Program-made: the position numbers and the translations under genes
Shown: positions 14,396 to 21,479 of the stretch, one piece after another
How positions within the stretch are numbered: the stretch's first letter is position 1
Layout of the letters: each line of letters opens with the position of its first letter
Notes under the pieces: model-generated
The model's input: the letters and a program-made list of their open reading frames with translations, nothing else
Databases searched by the model: none
What the model was told of the DNA's origin: nothing
IMG/VR virus record: IMGVR_UViG_3300021959_004502
Coordinates: 1 to 39,530 of that record
Direction: 5' to 3' (one strand)
DNA: 39,530 bases
DNA from: a virus

Positions 14396-15126
14396 TAACA
14401 AGCAAACTCTTGTTGTAATTTAATGTTATCCATAAACTCTTTTTTAGTTGCTGGATCATCTTTAAATGCACCGTTTAATACTGTTGTTTGTGTTAGAGAA
14501 CTGTGTGCCATAATACCTCTGTTTTCACAACAACCATGTGTTGCTTGTATATACACACCTACATCTTTAGCACCTGTTGCTTTCATAATTTCACGTGAAA
14601 TATCATTACACAATTCTTCTTGTAAGGTACCACGTCTAGCACACCATTGAGCAATACGTGTGTATTTAGATAAGCCAATTAGTTTTTGTCCAGCAATAAT
14701 ACCAATGTATGCTACACCAGTAACTGGTTGATGATGATGACTACACATAGATCTAAGTTCAGATCTAACAACTAACATACCTTCGTAACGATCTTCACTA
14801 TCATTAGGAAAAGCAGTTGCGTTAGGATTAGGTTCATATCTACCTACCATAATCTCATTGATATACATTTTAGCAAGACGTCTTGCTGTGCCACGTGAGT
14901 TAGGATCATTGTGTCTGTCAATAATTAAACTATCTAATACACCTTCAAACTTTTCTGTAATCTCATCAATTAATGGGTCTTTTTCAGCATCAGTGATATA
15001 CTTTGCTATGTTATCACCTGCCCAATACCTAGCACCATCTTGTTTAATTCTGTTTACAATTCTCTCACTGACTGGCCCTGTTTCAAAATCTTCTAGTTCC
15101 CAATCTATCTTGCTTTCTACTGACAT
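14395..15126 (-). CDS. folE: GTP cyclohydrolase I (FolE)
   Basis: A 243-residue enzyme that opens GTP to 7,8-dihydroneopterin triphosphate, the entry to folate and to 7-deazaguanine. The zinc and catalytic residues are intact: MCSHHHQPVTG (C128, H131/H132), GLSKYTRIAQWCARR, and ATHGCC (H197, C199/C200), in the usual order for type IA. The N-terminal 60 residues are less conserved. With QueD and QueE it gives the complete path to 7-carboxy-7-deazaguanine. CGGAGAA stands before the ATG. A consensus-like sigma70 promoter lies about 60 bases upstream, so FolE is probably early. Confidence 0.92.
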   Translation of the reverse strand: MSVESKIDWELEDFETGPVSERIVNRIKQDGARYWAGDNIAKYITDAEKDPLIDEITEKFEGVLDSLIIDRHNDPNSRGTARRLAKMYINEIMVGRYEPNPNATAFPNDSEDRYEGMLVVRSELRSMCSHHHQPVTGVAYIGIIAGQKLIGLSKYTRIAQWCARRGTLQEELCNDISREIMKATGAKDVGVYIQATHGCCENRGIMAHSSLTQTTVLNGAFKDDPATKKEFMDNIKLQQEFAC

Positions 15127-15141
15127 ATATTATTCTCCGAG

Positions 15142-15258
15142 TTAGCGACGTGGATGTCTCTTGTCTATTAGTTTATCTATTTTAATTAGTATAAAGGTTA
15201 TTAATAGACTTGTCAATAGCCATGGCATAAAAAATAATACCATAATGTATAATAACAT
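15142..15258 (-). CDS. Possible small membrane protein (38 aa)
   Basis: Thirty-eight codons from ATG 15258 to TAA 15142, forming one long hydrophobic segment (MVLFFMPWLLTSLLITFILI) and a basic tail (DKLIDKRHPRR). The ribosome binding site AAAGG is only 1-2 bases from the ATG, so initiation support is weak. It fills most of the 154-base gap before folE and contains the folE promoter within its coding sequence. Similar small membrane genes fill other gaps here, which is the main argument in its favour. Confidence 0.45.
   Translation of the reverse strand: MLLYIMVLFFMPWLLTSLLITFILIKIDKLIDKRHPRR
15188..15216 (-). promoter_or_regulatory. Sigma70 promoter upstream of folE
   Basis: TTGACA (15216-15211) and TATACT (15193-15188) on the minus strand are separated by 17 bases; 11 of 12 positions match consensus. 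It would give a leader of about 55-60 bases to the folE ATG at 15126 and cut through a possible small membrane gene. Confidence 0.7.
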
Positions 15259-15280
15259 TCCTTTACTAATCTGTTTTATT

Positions 15281-15874
15281 TTATTCAAAATTAAAATTAA
15301 GTTTCTTTAAGTTTGGATACTGTTTATATTTAGGCAGTGTGTCATGTGTGCCTAATAATTCTAAACCTCGTTGTGCTTCTTCTGGTGTAGGTTTATAATG
15401 ATAACCTAATGTAAATGTTTGTTGTTCATGCCAAGGTGACACAGATAAATCTCTACCATCGTAACACATTAGTTTAAGTTTCTTATAAAGCTCACGGTCA
15501 TCTAACAGTATAGCACCGCCACGGCCCAATGTCAATGGTTTGTCATGACCAAAACTTAAACACTGTATCTGTCCAGGCTTATACATATTAGGTGTTAGTT
15601 TTCTTGCTGAATCCCAAATGTTGGTGTCCCAAAAGTAGTATTCACCTAACCAATTTTCGATGTCATTGAATTTATATTTAACTCCAATTTTGTGTAACAT
15701 CATTGGAATACTAATATAAGTGTAGGGAGTAAATTGTGTTTTTTTAAATCCTGTTGCTATAAATGCTAGTTCAAGTGCGTGTGTACAACAGTCAGTCATT
15801 ACTGCATAAGGAGCATCTGTATATTCAGACAGTGCTTGTTCAAAGTCTGTAATTATTTCAAATGGATTATTCAC
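15281..15874 (-). CDS. Miniature DegT/DnrJ/EryC1-type aminotransferase
   Basis: A 197-residue protein with DegT-family signatures in order: D-C-C-T-H-A-L-E-L near 28, FTPYTYISIP near 48, the Asp-containing strand NIWDSARK (D88), SFGHDKPLTLGRGG with the PLP-binding lysine K112, and GYHYKPTPEEAQRGLELL near 155. Normal family members are about 370 residues; here linkers and the whole C-terminal domain are missing. The family makes amino sugars by PLP-dependent transamination. Retained lysine and Asp argue for an active or at least PLP-binding protein. It starts at a GTG overlapping the upstream stop by eight bases, and lies in a glycan-type gene cluster. Confidence 0.7.
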   Translation of the reverse strand: MNNPFEIITDFEQALSEYTDAPYAVMTDCCTHALELAFIATGFKKTQFTPYTYISIPMMLHKIGVKYKFNDIENWLGEYYFWDTNIWDSARKLTPNMYKPGQIQCLSFGHDKPLTLGRGGAILLDDRELYKKLKLMCYDGRDLSVSPWHEQQTFTLGYHYKPTPEEAQRGLELLGTHDTLPKYKQYPNLKKLNFNFE

Positions 15875-16223
15875 TTAAATGATCTCTCTTAATCTCTCTA
15901 ACCTGATCACCTAATAGTTCAGCTATTTGGTTTTTAATTTTAATACGCTGATTATTTTTATTTCTTATACTAATAGCTCGACGACCAATTTCTTCCAATG
16001 GTAACTGTTCCTCATGCCCTGATTTAAGTTCTGCTTCTAAAGACCATATTTCATCATGTATTTGCTTTAATGTTTGATACTGCTCTTGAATCTGTTGAGT
16101 ATCATAGGCCAATACCTGTGTTTTATACCACGCAAGTTCTTCTTGATTGCTTTGTGTCCTGGCCCATTTAACTTCAGCAATGGCTAGTCTATCAAACAAT
16201 TCAATTACAGGAAAAAAACTCAC
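15867..16223 (-). CDS. DUF6165-like protein
   Basis: A 118-residue coiled-coil-like protein. IELFDRLAIAEVKWAR at the start and AISIRNKNNQRIKIKNQIAELLG towards the end match, from memory, the ends of the DUF6165 family, usually found next to glycosyltransferases and TPR proteins in bacterial glycan loci. Function of that family is unknown. It starts at a GTG in a GTGA overlap with the radical SAM gene and is followed by the short DegT-like gene, so the three are probably translated together. Confidence 0.6.
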   Translation of the reverse strand: MSFFPVIELFDRLAIAEVKWARTQSNQEELAWYKTQVLAYDTQQIQEQYQTLKQIHDEIWSLEAELKSGHEEQLPLEEIGRRAISIRNKNNQRIKIKNQIAELLGDQVREIKRDHLSE

Positions 16224-17248
16224 TTATACAGTCCTTCTATTTTACTTGGGTTATCTAATATGTTTTGTATTTCAATATTAGTTTTGTTTGGCCTACATGG
16301 TTGGCAAAAGTTAACATTGGTCTTATCGTATATGTCATGATGTCTTGCACTCATCCATAAGTCTCTAAAGTCTAGTTCGTCCCAACGTCCTAGTTCAAAC
16401 TGTGGATTACCTTTACCTTCACAGCAGACATATATCTTACCGTTAGCACAGAACACAGGAAAGTGATACATCTGATGACAGCGTTTATAGTTACGTGGCA
16501 TAGTTTTATTTAGGTTAATCCAATAAGGCTGACCGTATTTGTGACCTAATTGTTCTATCATTGTCTGTGTTTGATATGTAATAGCATGTGCTTCGTTGTT
16601 AACAATAACTGGTCTAAAGAATATTTTACGTCCACCTAAACTGTTAACAAAACGAAATATATCTTCTAAGGCTTGTTCGTTATCATTTAACGGATTGAGT
16701 AAAACTTTAAAGTCTATGTTAACACCACGCTTAATCAGTTCACGTGCATTGTTCTGCATACGTTCAAACAAACTGTGCTTACTTAGGCTACGTCTTATTT
16801 GTTCGTACAAGTCTTCCGTGCCTGCGTCAATGTCTATACCAATCCAGGCCAGTTTCTTTAGTTTATCATTGTCAATGTCAAATAACTTGTCTAAGTAACT
16901 GCCGTTTGTGGTTATTGATCCCAAGAAGCCCTGATCTATTGTGTGTTCTATCACATGCTCAAAGCCTGTTAGTATACTAGGTTCGCCACCACCTGGATAT
17001 GTTATTGTATGTGTTGTACCATAACTTTTTGGTGTGTGAGCTCTCCATCCTGCTAACTTGTCTAACAGTTCTATATATTCTTTGTAGTCTTTTTGTACAG
17101 GTTCAGCTCGACGAAACTCTGCTGAGTTGCAGTAGTAACAATCTTGATTACATACATTAGTAAGATCAATATCAACCTGTGCAGGTAACAAAGACATAGT
17201 GTCTCTGTTCTGCATCCAATGTACTAGTTCTGCTTCGTTATAGTTCAT
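16220..17248 (-). CDS. Radical SAM protein with SPASM-like C-terminus
   Basis: A 342-residue radical SAM enzyme: C33-NQD-C37-YY-C40 binds the 4Fe-4S cluster, ITYPGGGEPS is the SAM-binding GGE motif, and ITTNGS follows. The last 100 residues contain a second cysteine set (C-H-Q-M-Y, VFCANGKIYVCCEG, CQPCRPN), as in SPASM domains that hold auxiliary clusters. Such enzymes modify peptides, sugars or cofactors. The substrate is not visible, but it sits between a glycosyltransferase-like gene and the DUF6165/DegT pair, making a carbohydrate substrate plausible. It overlaps the upstream gene by 11 bases. Confidence 0.82.
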   Translation of the reverse strand: MNYNEAELVHWMQNRDTMSLLPAQVDIDLTNVCNQDCYYCNSAEFRRAEPVQKDYKEYIELLDKLAGWRAHTPKSYGTTHTITYPGGGEPSILTGFEHVIEHTIDQGFLGSITTNGSYLDKLFDIDNDKLKKLAWIGIDIDAGTEDLYEQIRRSLSKHSLFERMQNNARELIKRGVNIDFKVLLNPLNDNEQALEDIFRFVNSLGGRKIFFRPVIVNNEAHAITYQTQTMIEQLGHKYGQPYWINLNKTMPRNYKRCHQMYHFPVFCANGKIYVCCEGKGNPQFELGRWDELDFRDLWMSARHHDIYDKTNVNFCQPCRPNKTNIEIQNILDNPSKIEGLYK

Positions 17249-18107
17249 ATAGGTCTGACCAAAATAATTCTGCGTTTTTTGTTCTGCGTTGTTTAGTTAA
17301 TAAATTAATAGCAAACAAATCTTGTTTAAGTAATTTATCCAAACTTTCAGTGAGTTTATATATTCTTTCTCTTGGATCTTTAACCAAGTCATAACTGTGA
17401 TCAATAATGTCATCAAAACAATCAATGCCTTGATCTCTTAAATGTTTAACTGTTCCTGGATTACCTAGTATTAAAAATAACTGTCCACTGGCAATTGGTT
17501 TCCAGGTCTTTTCGGTGATAAAAATTCTATCACATACTGTTGACTCAGTTACAAAGTTTACATAACTGTCCGTATATGCTTCGTGTAATATATCAGCATC
17601 TACTCTAACTCCTTCATCACTGTTGTGTGTGCGTAATGGTAACTGTTGTCTGAGAGAAGTCCAGGCAGACTTTTCACTACCAGTCAACGGCATGTCGTGT
17701 CCTAGTTCAGCAGGATCGTTGTGCATTGACCATAATATATCTTTTTCTAAATTAATAATCCAGTTAAGTATTCTGTGTGGTCTTGCTGAGTTGTTCAAAC
17801 AACTTATTTTATGTTGTTTGCGATCTTGTGCAATATTTAGATTATGTCTTTGAGGCCAATGTTGTTTTGCCCAATAATACCAATAAGGATAAAACTGACA
17901 GTTAGGTAAAGGTGCATGACTTAATACGGTATGATCTTTAACTGCTTCTGCTAAACTATCTAACAGGCCATCACCGTAGTGTTCACTGGCTCCGTTTATA
18001 TATAGATGCGGTTCTTTAGGTAATTGCTTAATGTAATCAAAGTTAATTAAAAAGTCATCTGTTAAAAACGGACCAATATCAGTTAATTCAATCTGCGTAT
18101 CCGTCAT
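17238..18107 (-). CDS. Glycosyltransferase, GT10 (fucosyltransferase)-like
   Basis: A 289-residue protein. The segment FVTESTVCDRIFITEKTWKP, followed by a small hydrophobic stretch and GNPGTVKHLRDQGIDCFDDIID, matches the C-terminal donor-binding part of GT10-like transferases (the xEx...ITEKxxxP motif). The first 120 residues diverge. A second protein of the same build occurs at 32700-33596, sharing the FD-IID-SYDL end. Donor and acceptor unknown. It begins inside the upstream hypothetical gene (20-base overlap) and is followed by the radical SAM gene. Confidence 0.68.
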   Translation of the reverse strand: MTDTQIELTDIGPFLTDDFLINFDYIKQLPKEPHLYINGASEHYGDGLLDSLAEAVKDHTVLSHAPLPNCQFYPYWYYWAKQHWPQRHNLNIAQDRKQHKISCLNNSARPHRILNWIINLEKDILWSMHNDPAELGHDMPLTGSEKSAWTSLRQQLPLRTHNSDEGVRVDADILHEAYTDSYVNFVTESTVCDRIFITEKTWKPIASGQLFLILGNPGTVKHLRDQGIDCFDDIIDHSYDLVKDPRERIYKLTESLDKLLKQDLFAINLLTKQRRTKNAELFWSDLYEL

Positions 18108-18351
18108 CTTCTGTAACTACTAGTCTACGTTCTTTGGAAATATTCCATGTAAGATCTTTTTCAACTGCTGAACGAGCAATTTGTAGATAGTCTCTATCCT
18201 CTTCATTCATAGCAGTAAAGTATTTTTCAGCACTATAGATAACGTCTAACACATAATCTTTACGATCTAAATGTGCGTTTGATTCCATTAACAGTTGTAA
18301 ATGGTCCATCATTGTCTTAATACGTTGTTCTATATCTGCTCTTATAACCAT
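18088..18351 (-). CDS. Hypothetical helical protein
   Basis: An 87-residue protein from ATG 18351 (MVIRADIEQRIKTMMDHL), chosen because it overlaps the stop of the upstream 52-residue gene as TAATG; a longer reading to 18414 would run through that gene. It is mostly helical and acidic, ending LVVTEDDGYAD. No motif recognised, no membrane segment. Confidence 0.6.
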   Translation of the reverse strand: MVIRADIEQRIKTMMDHLQLLMESNAHLDRKDYVLDVIYSAEKYFTAMNEEDRDYLQIARSAVEKDLTWNISKERRLVVTEDDGYAD

Positions 18352-18509
18352 TAGACTAATTCCTCGGCTATGCCTATTAGTTCTGCTACGATTAAACCAA
18401 CACCAGCATACCATATACTACCAAATACTAACGCACCACCTGCTAGTATTCTAATGCCTGATTTAACAATGCTTAACTGTAAATGTAATTTTGGGTCTGG
18501 ATGTTTCAT
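18351..18509 (-). CDS. Small membrane protein (52 aa)
   Basis: Fifty-two codons from ATG 18509 (MKHPDPKLHLQLSIVKSG) to TAA 18351. A basic amphipathic N-terminus is followed by hydrophobic Gly-rich segments (ILAGGALVFGSIWYAGVGLIV) and the ending IGIAEELV. The sequence resembles a family I remember from marine T4-like phages with the same PDPKLHL start and AEELV end, without known function. ATGA and TAATG overlaps on both sides strongly support it. Confidence 0.7.
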   Translation of the reverse strand: MKHPDPKLHLQLSIVKSGIRILAGGALVFGSIWYAGVGLIVAELIGIAEELV

Positions 18510-18769
18510 TTTGATTTCCTTTTGAGTTTATTATACAGCCTTTCTTTTTCCCATTCAATTTCTTCTGCGCCAAAATCTGGTAAAGTTTCATAGAGATCTT
18601 CTAACAAACATTTAAATTCAAATAGTTCACGTTTGAGTCCAGAAGCACTAAAGCCATCACTGTAAGGTGATTTGATTTCTGTAACAACACGATCTAACCA
18701 TAGTATAGTAGCTTGAGTATCATTATTACCGTATCTGGTATCTATATTCTTCATCCACTTAGGTCTCAT
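18506..18769 (-). CDS. Hypothetical protein, paralogue of upstream gene
   Basis: An 87-residue protein from ATG 18769 (MRPKWMKNIDTRYG), in an ATGA overlap with the stop of the preceding gene. The C-terminal half, with KRELFEFKCLLEDLYETLP and a following acidic helix, is clearly related to the end of its upstream neighbour (KRELYLLKCKLERIYDSLP), so the two arose by tandem duplication. It is helical and has no membrane segment. Function unknown. Confidence 0.65.
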   Translation of the reverse strand: MRPKWMKNIDTRYGNNDTQATILWLDRVVTEIKSPYSDGFSASGLKRELFEFKCLLEDLYETLPDFGAEEIEWEKERLYNKLKRKSK

Positions 18770-19095
18770 TTGCCTTCTTTCAGGATACGTGCCACTTCTT
18801 GTTTGTCCCAATCACGTTCTTGCTCAGGATGTTTAGGTAAGGAATCGTAGATGCGTTCTAGTTTACATTTAAGTAAGTATAGTTCGCGTTTGGCATTAAT
18901 TTTGCGTTTAGGATCTTGGTCTTTGTTTGCTTCTATAGATTTTTCTATTAACCAAGTTTCAACGTCTGAGTAAGTTGGACTGGCTGTCCAGGTTGAAGAG
19001 CCCATCCATTCATAGTTAGTGCTGTAAGTATCAGGATCTAGCCAATTTTCTTCTTCAGCTAAATCAAATATGTCATCTTTATCGTCGTTGCCCAT
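18766..19095 (-). CDS. Hypothetical protein, tandem paralogue
   Basis: A 109-residue protein from ATG 19095 (MGNDDKDDIFDLAEEENW). An acidic N-terminus and an aromatic stretch (YEWMGSSTWTASPTYSD) precede the helical module KRELYLLKCKLERIYDSLP shared with the next gene. An ATG at 19149 would overlap the upstream gene by 70 bases, so I prefer 19095. Probably a structural or accessory protein module of unknown role. Confidence 0.6.
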   Translation of the reverse strand: MGNDDKDDIFDLAEEENWLDPDTYSTNYEWMGSSTWTASPTYSDVETWLIEKSIEANKDQDPKRKINAKRELYLLKCKLERIYDSLPKHPEQERDWDKQEVARILKEGK

Positions 19096-19297
19096 AAGAT
19101 CTATACCTATATTCCTTCCAATTGTTTCTACAATTTTTACCAGCAACAAATTTCATATATTGTTGCCAAACAAAGGTTTTTGGATTGTATAGATCTGCTT
19201 CGTTAAACCTAAACCCATGATCTCTACAAAAGAGTCTGAGTCGTTCCAGGTCATCAAATATATCGTGTACATCTAATTGAGAATGGTATCTGGCCAT
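19079..19297 (-). CDS. Small hypothetical protein
   Basis: Seventy-two residues with a strong ribosome binding site (AGAGGAG about 7 bases before ATG 19297). The sequence has an acidic N-terminal helix (DVHDIFDDLERLRLFCRDHGF) and a basic, Arg-rich end (KEYRYRSYGQRR). No known motif. It is the first gene after the T-fold-like gene and heads a group of small genes. Confidence 0.6.
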   Translation of the reverse strand: MARYHSQLDVHDIFDDLERLRLFCRDHGFRFNEADLYNPKTFVWQQYMKFVAGKNCRNNWKEYRYRSYGQRR

Positions 19298-19314
19298 TCA
19301 ACGCTCCTCTTTAA

Positions 19315-19764
19315 TTAGATTGTGACTTGTTGACTTGGACGACTAGTGTTATACGTTATTGTACAACCATTCTCTCCATCTTCCGAAACCTCAATAATAA
19401 CCGTTCTCGCAGGATATCTAGAAGCAATTTGTAGATAAAGATCGTCCGCAATCATTTCACAACTTTTATAGTTTAAGTCTAATACCTCACCGTCACCGTA
19501 TAAGTCTTCTAACCATCGTTTAAATTGAATAAATTCAATGTCACGATCATTGTGAAAGACATCTATAGCCACTCTAAAGTGGAATATGTGTCTGTGTGGA
19601 TGTGCTAAAAATGCTACATTGTATTTATCGTTAGTGTTGAGTTTTGGGTCAGTAGCCGCGGCAGGATAGCAGTGCATACCTTCCTTACGAAACGTTACCC
19701 AAATCTGACGATTAGCATTTTCAACAATGCGATCTACAGTTGCTCTTTGTTCCTGGTTTAACAT
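19315..19764 (-). CDS. Likely tunnelling-fold (QueD/PTPS-like) protein
   Basis: A 149-residue protein I align with the 6-pyruvoyltetrahydropterin synthase fold by motif order rather than identity. The His-rich strand H55-P-H57-R-H59-IF-H62-F sits where QueD has its HGH zinc strand, DIEFIQFKRWLEDLY corresponds to the V-x-DF-xxLK helix, YKSCEMIADDL to the PTxENLA helix, and VIIEVSEDGENGCTITY to the VxVxET...Y strand with its pterin-anchoring Glu. The gene may therefore act on a pterin or purine ring, possibly in the deazaguanine pathway, or be a structural relative. QueD itself is present separately. It overlaps the next upstream gene as TAATG. Confidence 0.5.
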   Translation of the reverse strand: MLNQEQRATVDRIVENANRQIWVTFRKEGMHCYPAAATDPKLNTNDKYNVAFLAHPHRHIFHFRVAIDVFHNDRDIEFIQFKRWLEDLYGDGEVLDLNYKSCEMIADDLYLQIASRYPARTVIIEVSEDGENGCTITYNTSRPSQQVTI

Positions 19765-19967
19765 TAAAAATACGCTTTCAATACTTCAAGTTGGTCGTGA
19801 TATTCAGCAATAACTTTTAATTCTTTTTCTACTGCTTCAAGTATATCACCATGTTCGCCAATGCCTACTGCTTTTTCTAAGTAAACTTCAACGTTCATTT
19901 TATGTTTAGCAATATGCCCTTCAGCATGTGCTACTAGTGCTTTAATTATTTCATCTCTATTTGGCAT
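19764..19967 (-). CDS. Small helical hypothetical protein
   Basis: Sixty-seven residues from ATG 19967 (MPNRDEIIKALVAHAEGHIAK), with GGAGGG 6 bases upstream, the best ribosome binding site in the stretch; an earlier in-frame ATG at 19982 lacks this. Several His and Glu residues lie in helices (HAEGHIAKHK, GEHGDILEAVEKELK). Function unknown. It is coupled by one-base overlap to the T-fold-like gene downstream. Confidence 0.65.
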   Translation of the reverse strand: MPNRDEIIKALVAHAEGHIAKHKMNVEVYLEKAVGIGEHGDILEAVEKELKVIAEYHDQLEVLKAYF

Positions 19968-20505
19968 CTGTACCCTCCTCAATTATTTCATCGTTAGCAT
20001 ATTCTGACCATTCTGTAAGTACAGTATCATCTAACAACTTATCTAGATTATGACACCAAACACCTCGGTTGGTTGCATCAAAACCTATATCATCTATTTT
20101 AAGTGTAGCATTTTTATTATACATTGTCAAATTAGGAATCTTAACACTGATCATAGGAACAAATTGATCAAATGTATTAAGTTGTACAAACCATGCAGGT
20201 GGTTTATGACTGTCTGGGCATCCAGCATATTTTACATCAAAGTCTAGTGTTGCTTTATATCCTAGACGTAATACATGCTCAATTTGACGTACCCAATCTC
20301 CAATGTTATTACCATCAAATGATTGGTTGGCCCCGAAGTACACATGATCGCATTCATGTTTTGTGGCGATATCGGTGATTTCCTCGGGAGCCAAAACTCC
20401 TACTATAAACAGTGTGCGTAAATTAAATGCAGGCGAAACTTCTATCTCATCGCCTACAAAATACTTTACACTGTTTGCTGTTCCTGTTGTGTATGTTCTT
20501 TCCAT
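19957..20505 (-). CDS. Conserved-looking hypothetical protein
   Basis: A 182-residue soluble, beta-rich protein (FNLRTLFIVGVLAPEE, YKATLDFDVKYAGCPDSHKPP, FVPMISVKIPNL, ATLKIDDIGFDATNRGVW). One Cys-containing loop (GCPDSHKPPAWF) is notable. I do not recognise a domain. The start at 20505 overlaps the GalE-like gene by 40 bases. It precedes small genes of the T-fold operon. Confidence 0.6.
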   Translation of the reverse strand: MERTYTTGTANSVKYFVGDEIEVSPAFNLRTLFIVGVLAPEEITDIATKHECDHVYFGANQSFDGNNIGDWVRQIEHVLRLGYKATLDFDVKYAGCPDSHKPPAWFVQLNTFDQFVPMISVKIPNLTMYNKNATLKIDDIGFDATNRGVWCHNLDKLLDDTVLTEWSEYANDEIIEEGTDAK

Positions 20506-21479
20506 TGTTTGTCATACCATTTATATGCTGAATCAATTATTGTTTCTAAACTACTGTATTCTGGATACCAACCCAACCATTCGTTAGCATAAGTTGGATC
20601 TGCAATAAGTGTTCCTGGATCTCCAGGTCTCATTGGTCCATAGTTTACTTTATTAAAATTATACTTGGTTTTTACATAATCTGCAATCTGTTTATTACTA
20701 ATACCTAACCGAGTACCTAGGTTCATTACCTTAAAGCCTACTGCGTCTGTCCAGTGACGTTCAGCACCCATGACATGAGCTCTGGCAATATCCCAAACGT
20801 GTATGTAATCTCTTACACATGTTCCGTCATCTGTGTCAAAGTCGTCGCCATTAATAGTAAACTCCTGATCGTTAATAACTGCTTCTAGGATACGTGCCAC
20901 AATGTGTGTTGCTTTGGGCTCTTGACCTAGATCAGAGTTAATAGGTTCTGCACCACAGGCATTAAAGAATCTAAATACCATGGCAGGAATACCATAAGCA
21001 CGTGTGTAGTCTGCTAATACGTGTTCTGCTGTTGCTTTAGTATTACCATAAGGACTGATAGAATTTTGTGGATGCGATTCTGGTATGGGTAATTGTACTG
21101 GCTCACCATATACTGCGGCACTGCCACTAAACATCATTAACGGTGTCTGCCCTGCTTCTTTTAACGCATCCAACAGTTTAATTAATTTAGATACATTGTT
21201 ATCCCAATACTCGTCTGGACTTAGTACACTAGGTCCTACTAGACTTGTTCCGGCACAGTGTACAATAACATCATAGTTTTCTCTAACGATACCAGCCAGA
21301 CTAGCAGTACTTGAAAAGTCATCTAACCACCATAAGTCACAGCTTTTAAGTGCGTGGTTACGTTGTACACGATCATTGATGTGTACTGTGTGTCCTTCAT
21401 TTTTAAAGGCACGTGCTACATGACTGCCTATGTAACCACAGCCACCTGTTACTAATATTTTTTTAGTATTTTGATTCAC
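20466..21479 (-). CDS. galE: UDP-glucose 4-epimerase-like NAD-dependent epimerase
   Basis: A 337-residue extended short-chain dehydrogenase. GGCGYIGSH is the NAD-binding loop, MFSGSAAVYG holds the catalytic Ser/Thr region, and ISPYGNTKATAEHVL has the YxxxK pair. VFRFFNACGAEP and GTCVRDYIHVWDIARAH are GalE hallmarks. Its product would be UDP-galactose, or an N-acetylated relative, for the adjacent glycosyltransferase. I place the start at GTG 21479 because the GxxGxxG loop normally begins within ten residues; the reading from 21578 would add 33 residues overlapping the upstream gene. Substrate specificity is inferred. Confidence 0.85.
   Translation of the reverse strand: MNQNTKKILVTGGCGYIGSHVARAFKNEGHTVHINDRVQRNHALKSCDLWWLDDFSSTASLAGIVRENYDVIVHCAGTSLVGPSVLSPDEYWDNNVSKLIKLLDALKEAGQTPLMMFSGSAAVYGEPVQLPIPESHPQNSISPYGNTKATAEHVLADYTRAYGIPAMVFRFFNACGAEPINSDLGQEPKATHIVARILEAVINDQEFTINGDDFDTDDGTCVRDYIHVWDIARAHVMGAERHWTDAVGFKVMNLGTRLGISNKQIADYVKTKYNFNKVNYGPMRPGDPGTLIADPTYANEWLGWYPEYSSLETIIDSAYKWYDKQWKEHTQQEQQTV

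Noticed and set aside
19622-19629. ATAAATA box as a late promoter
   Set aside because: It lies inside the T-fold-like coding sequence with no gene start at a suitable distance; probably chance.
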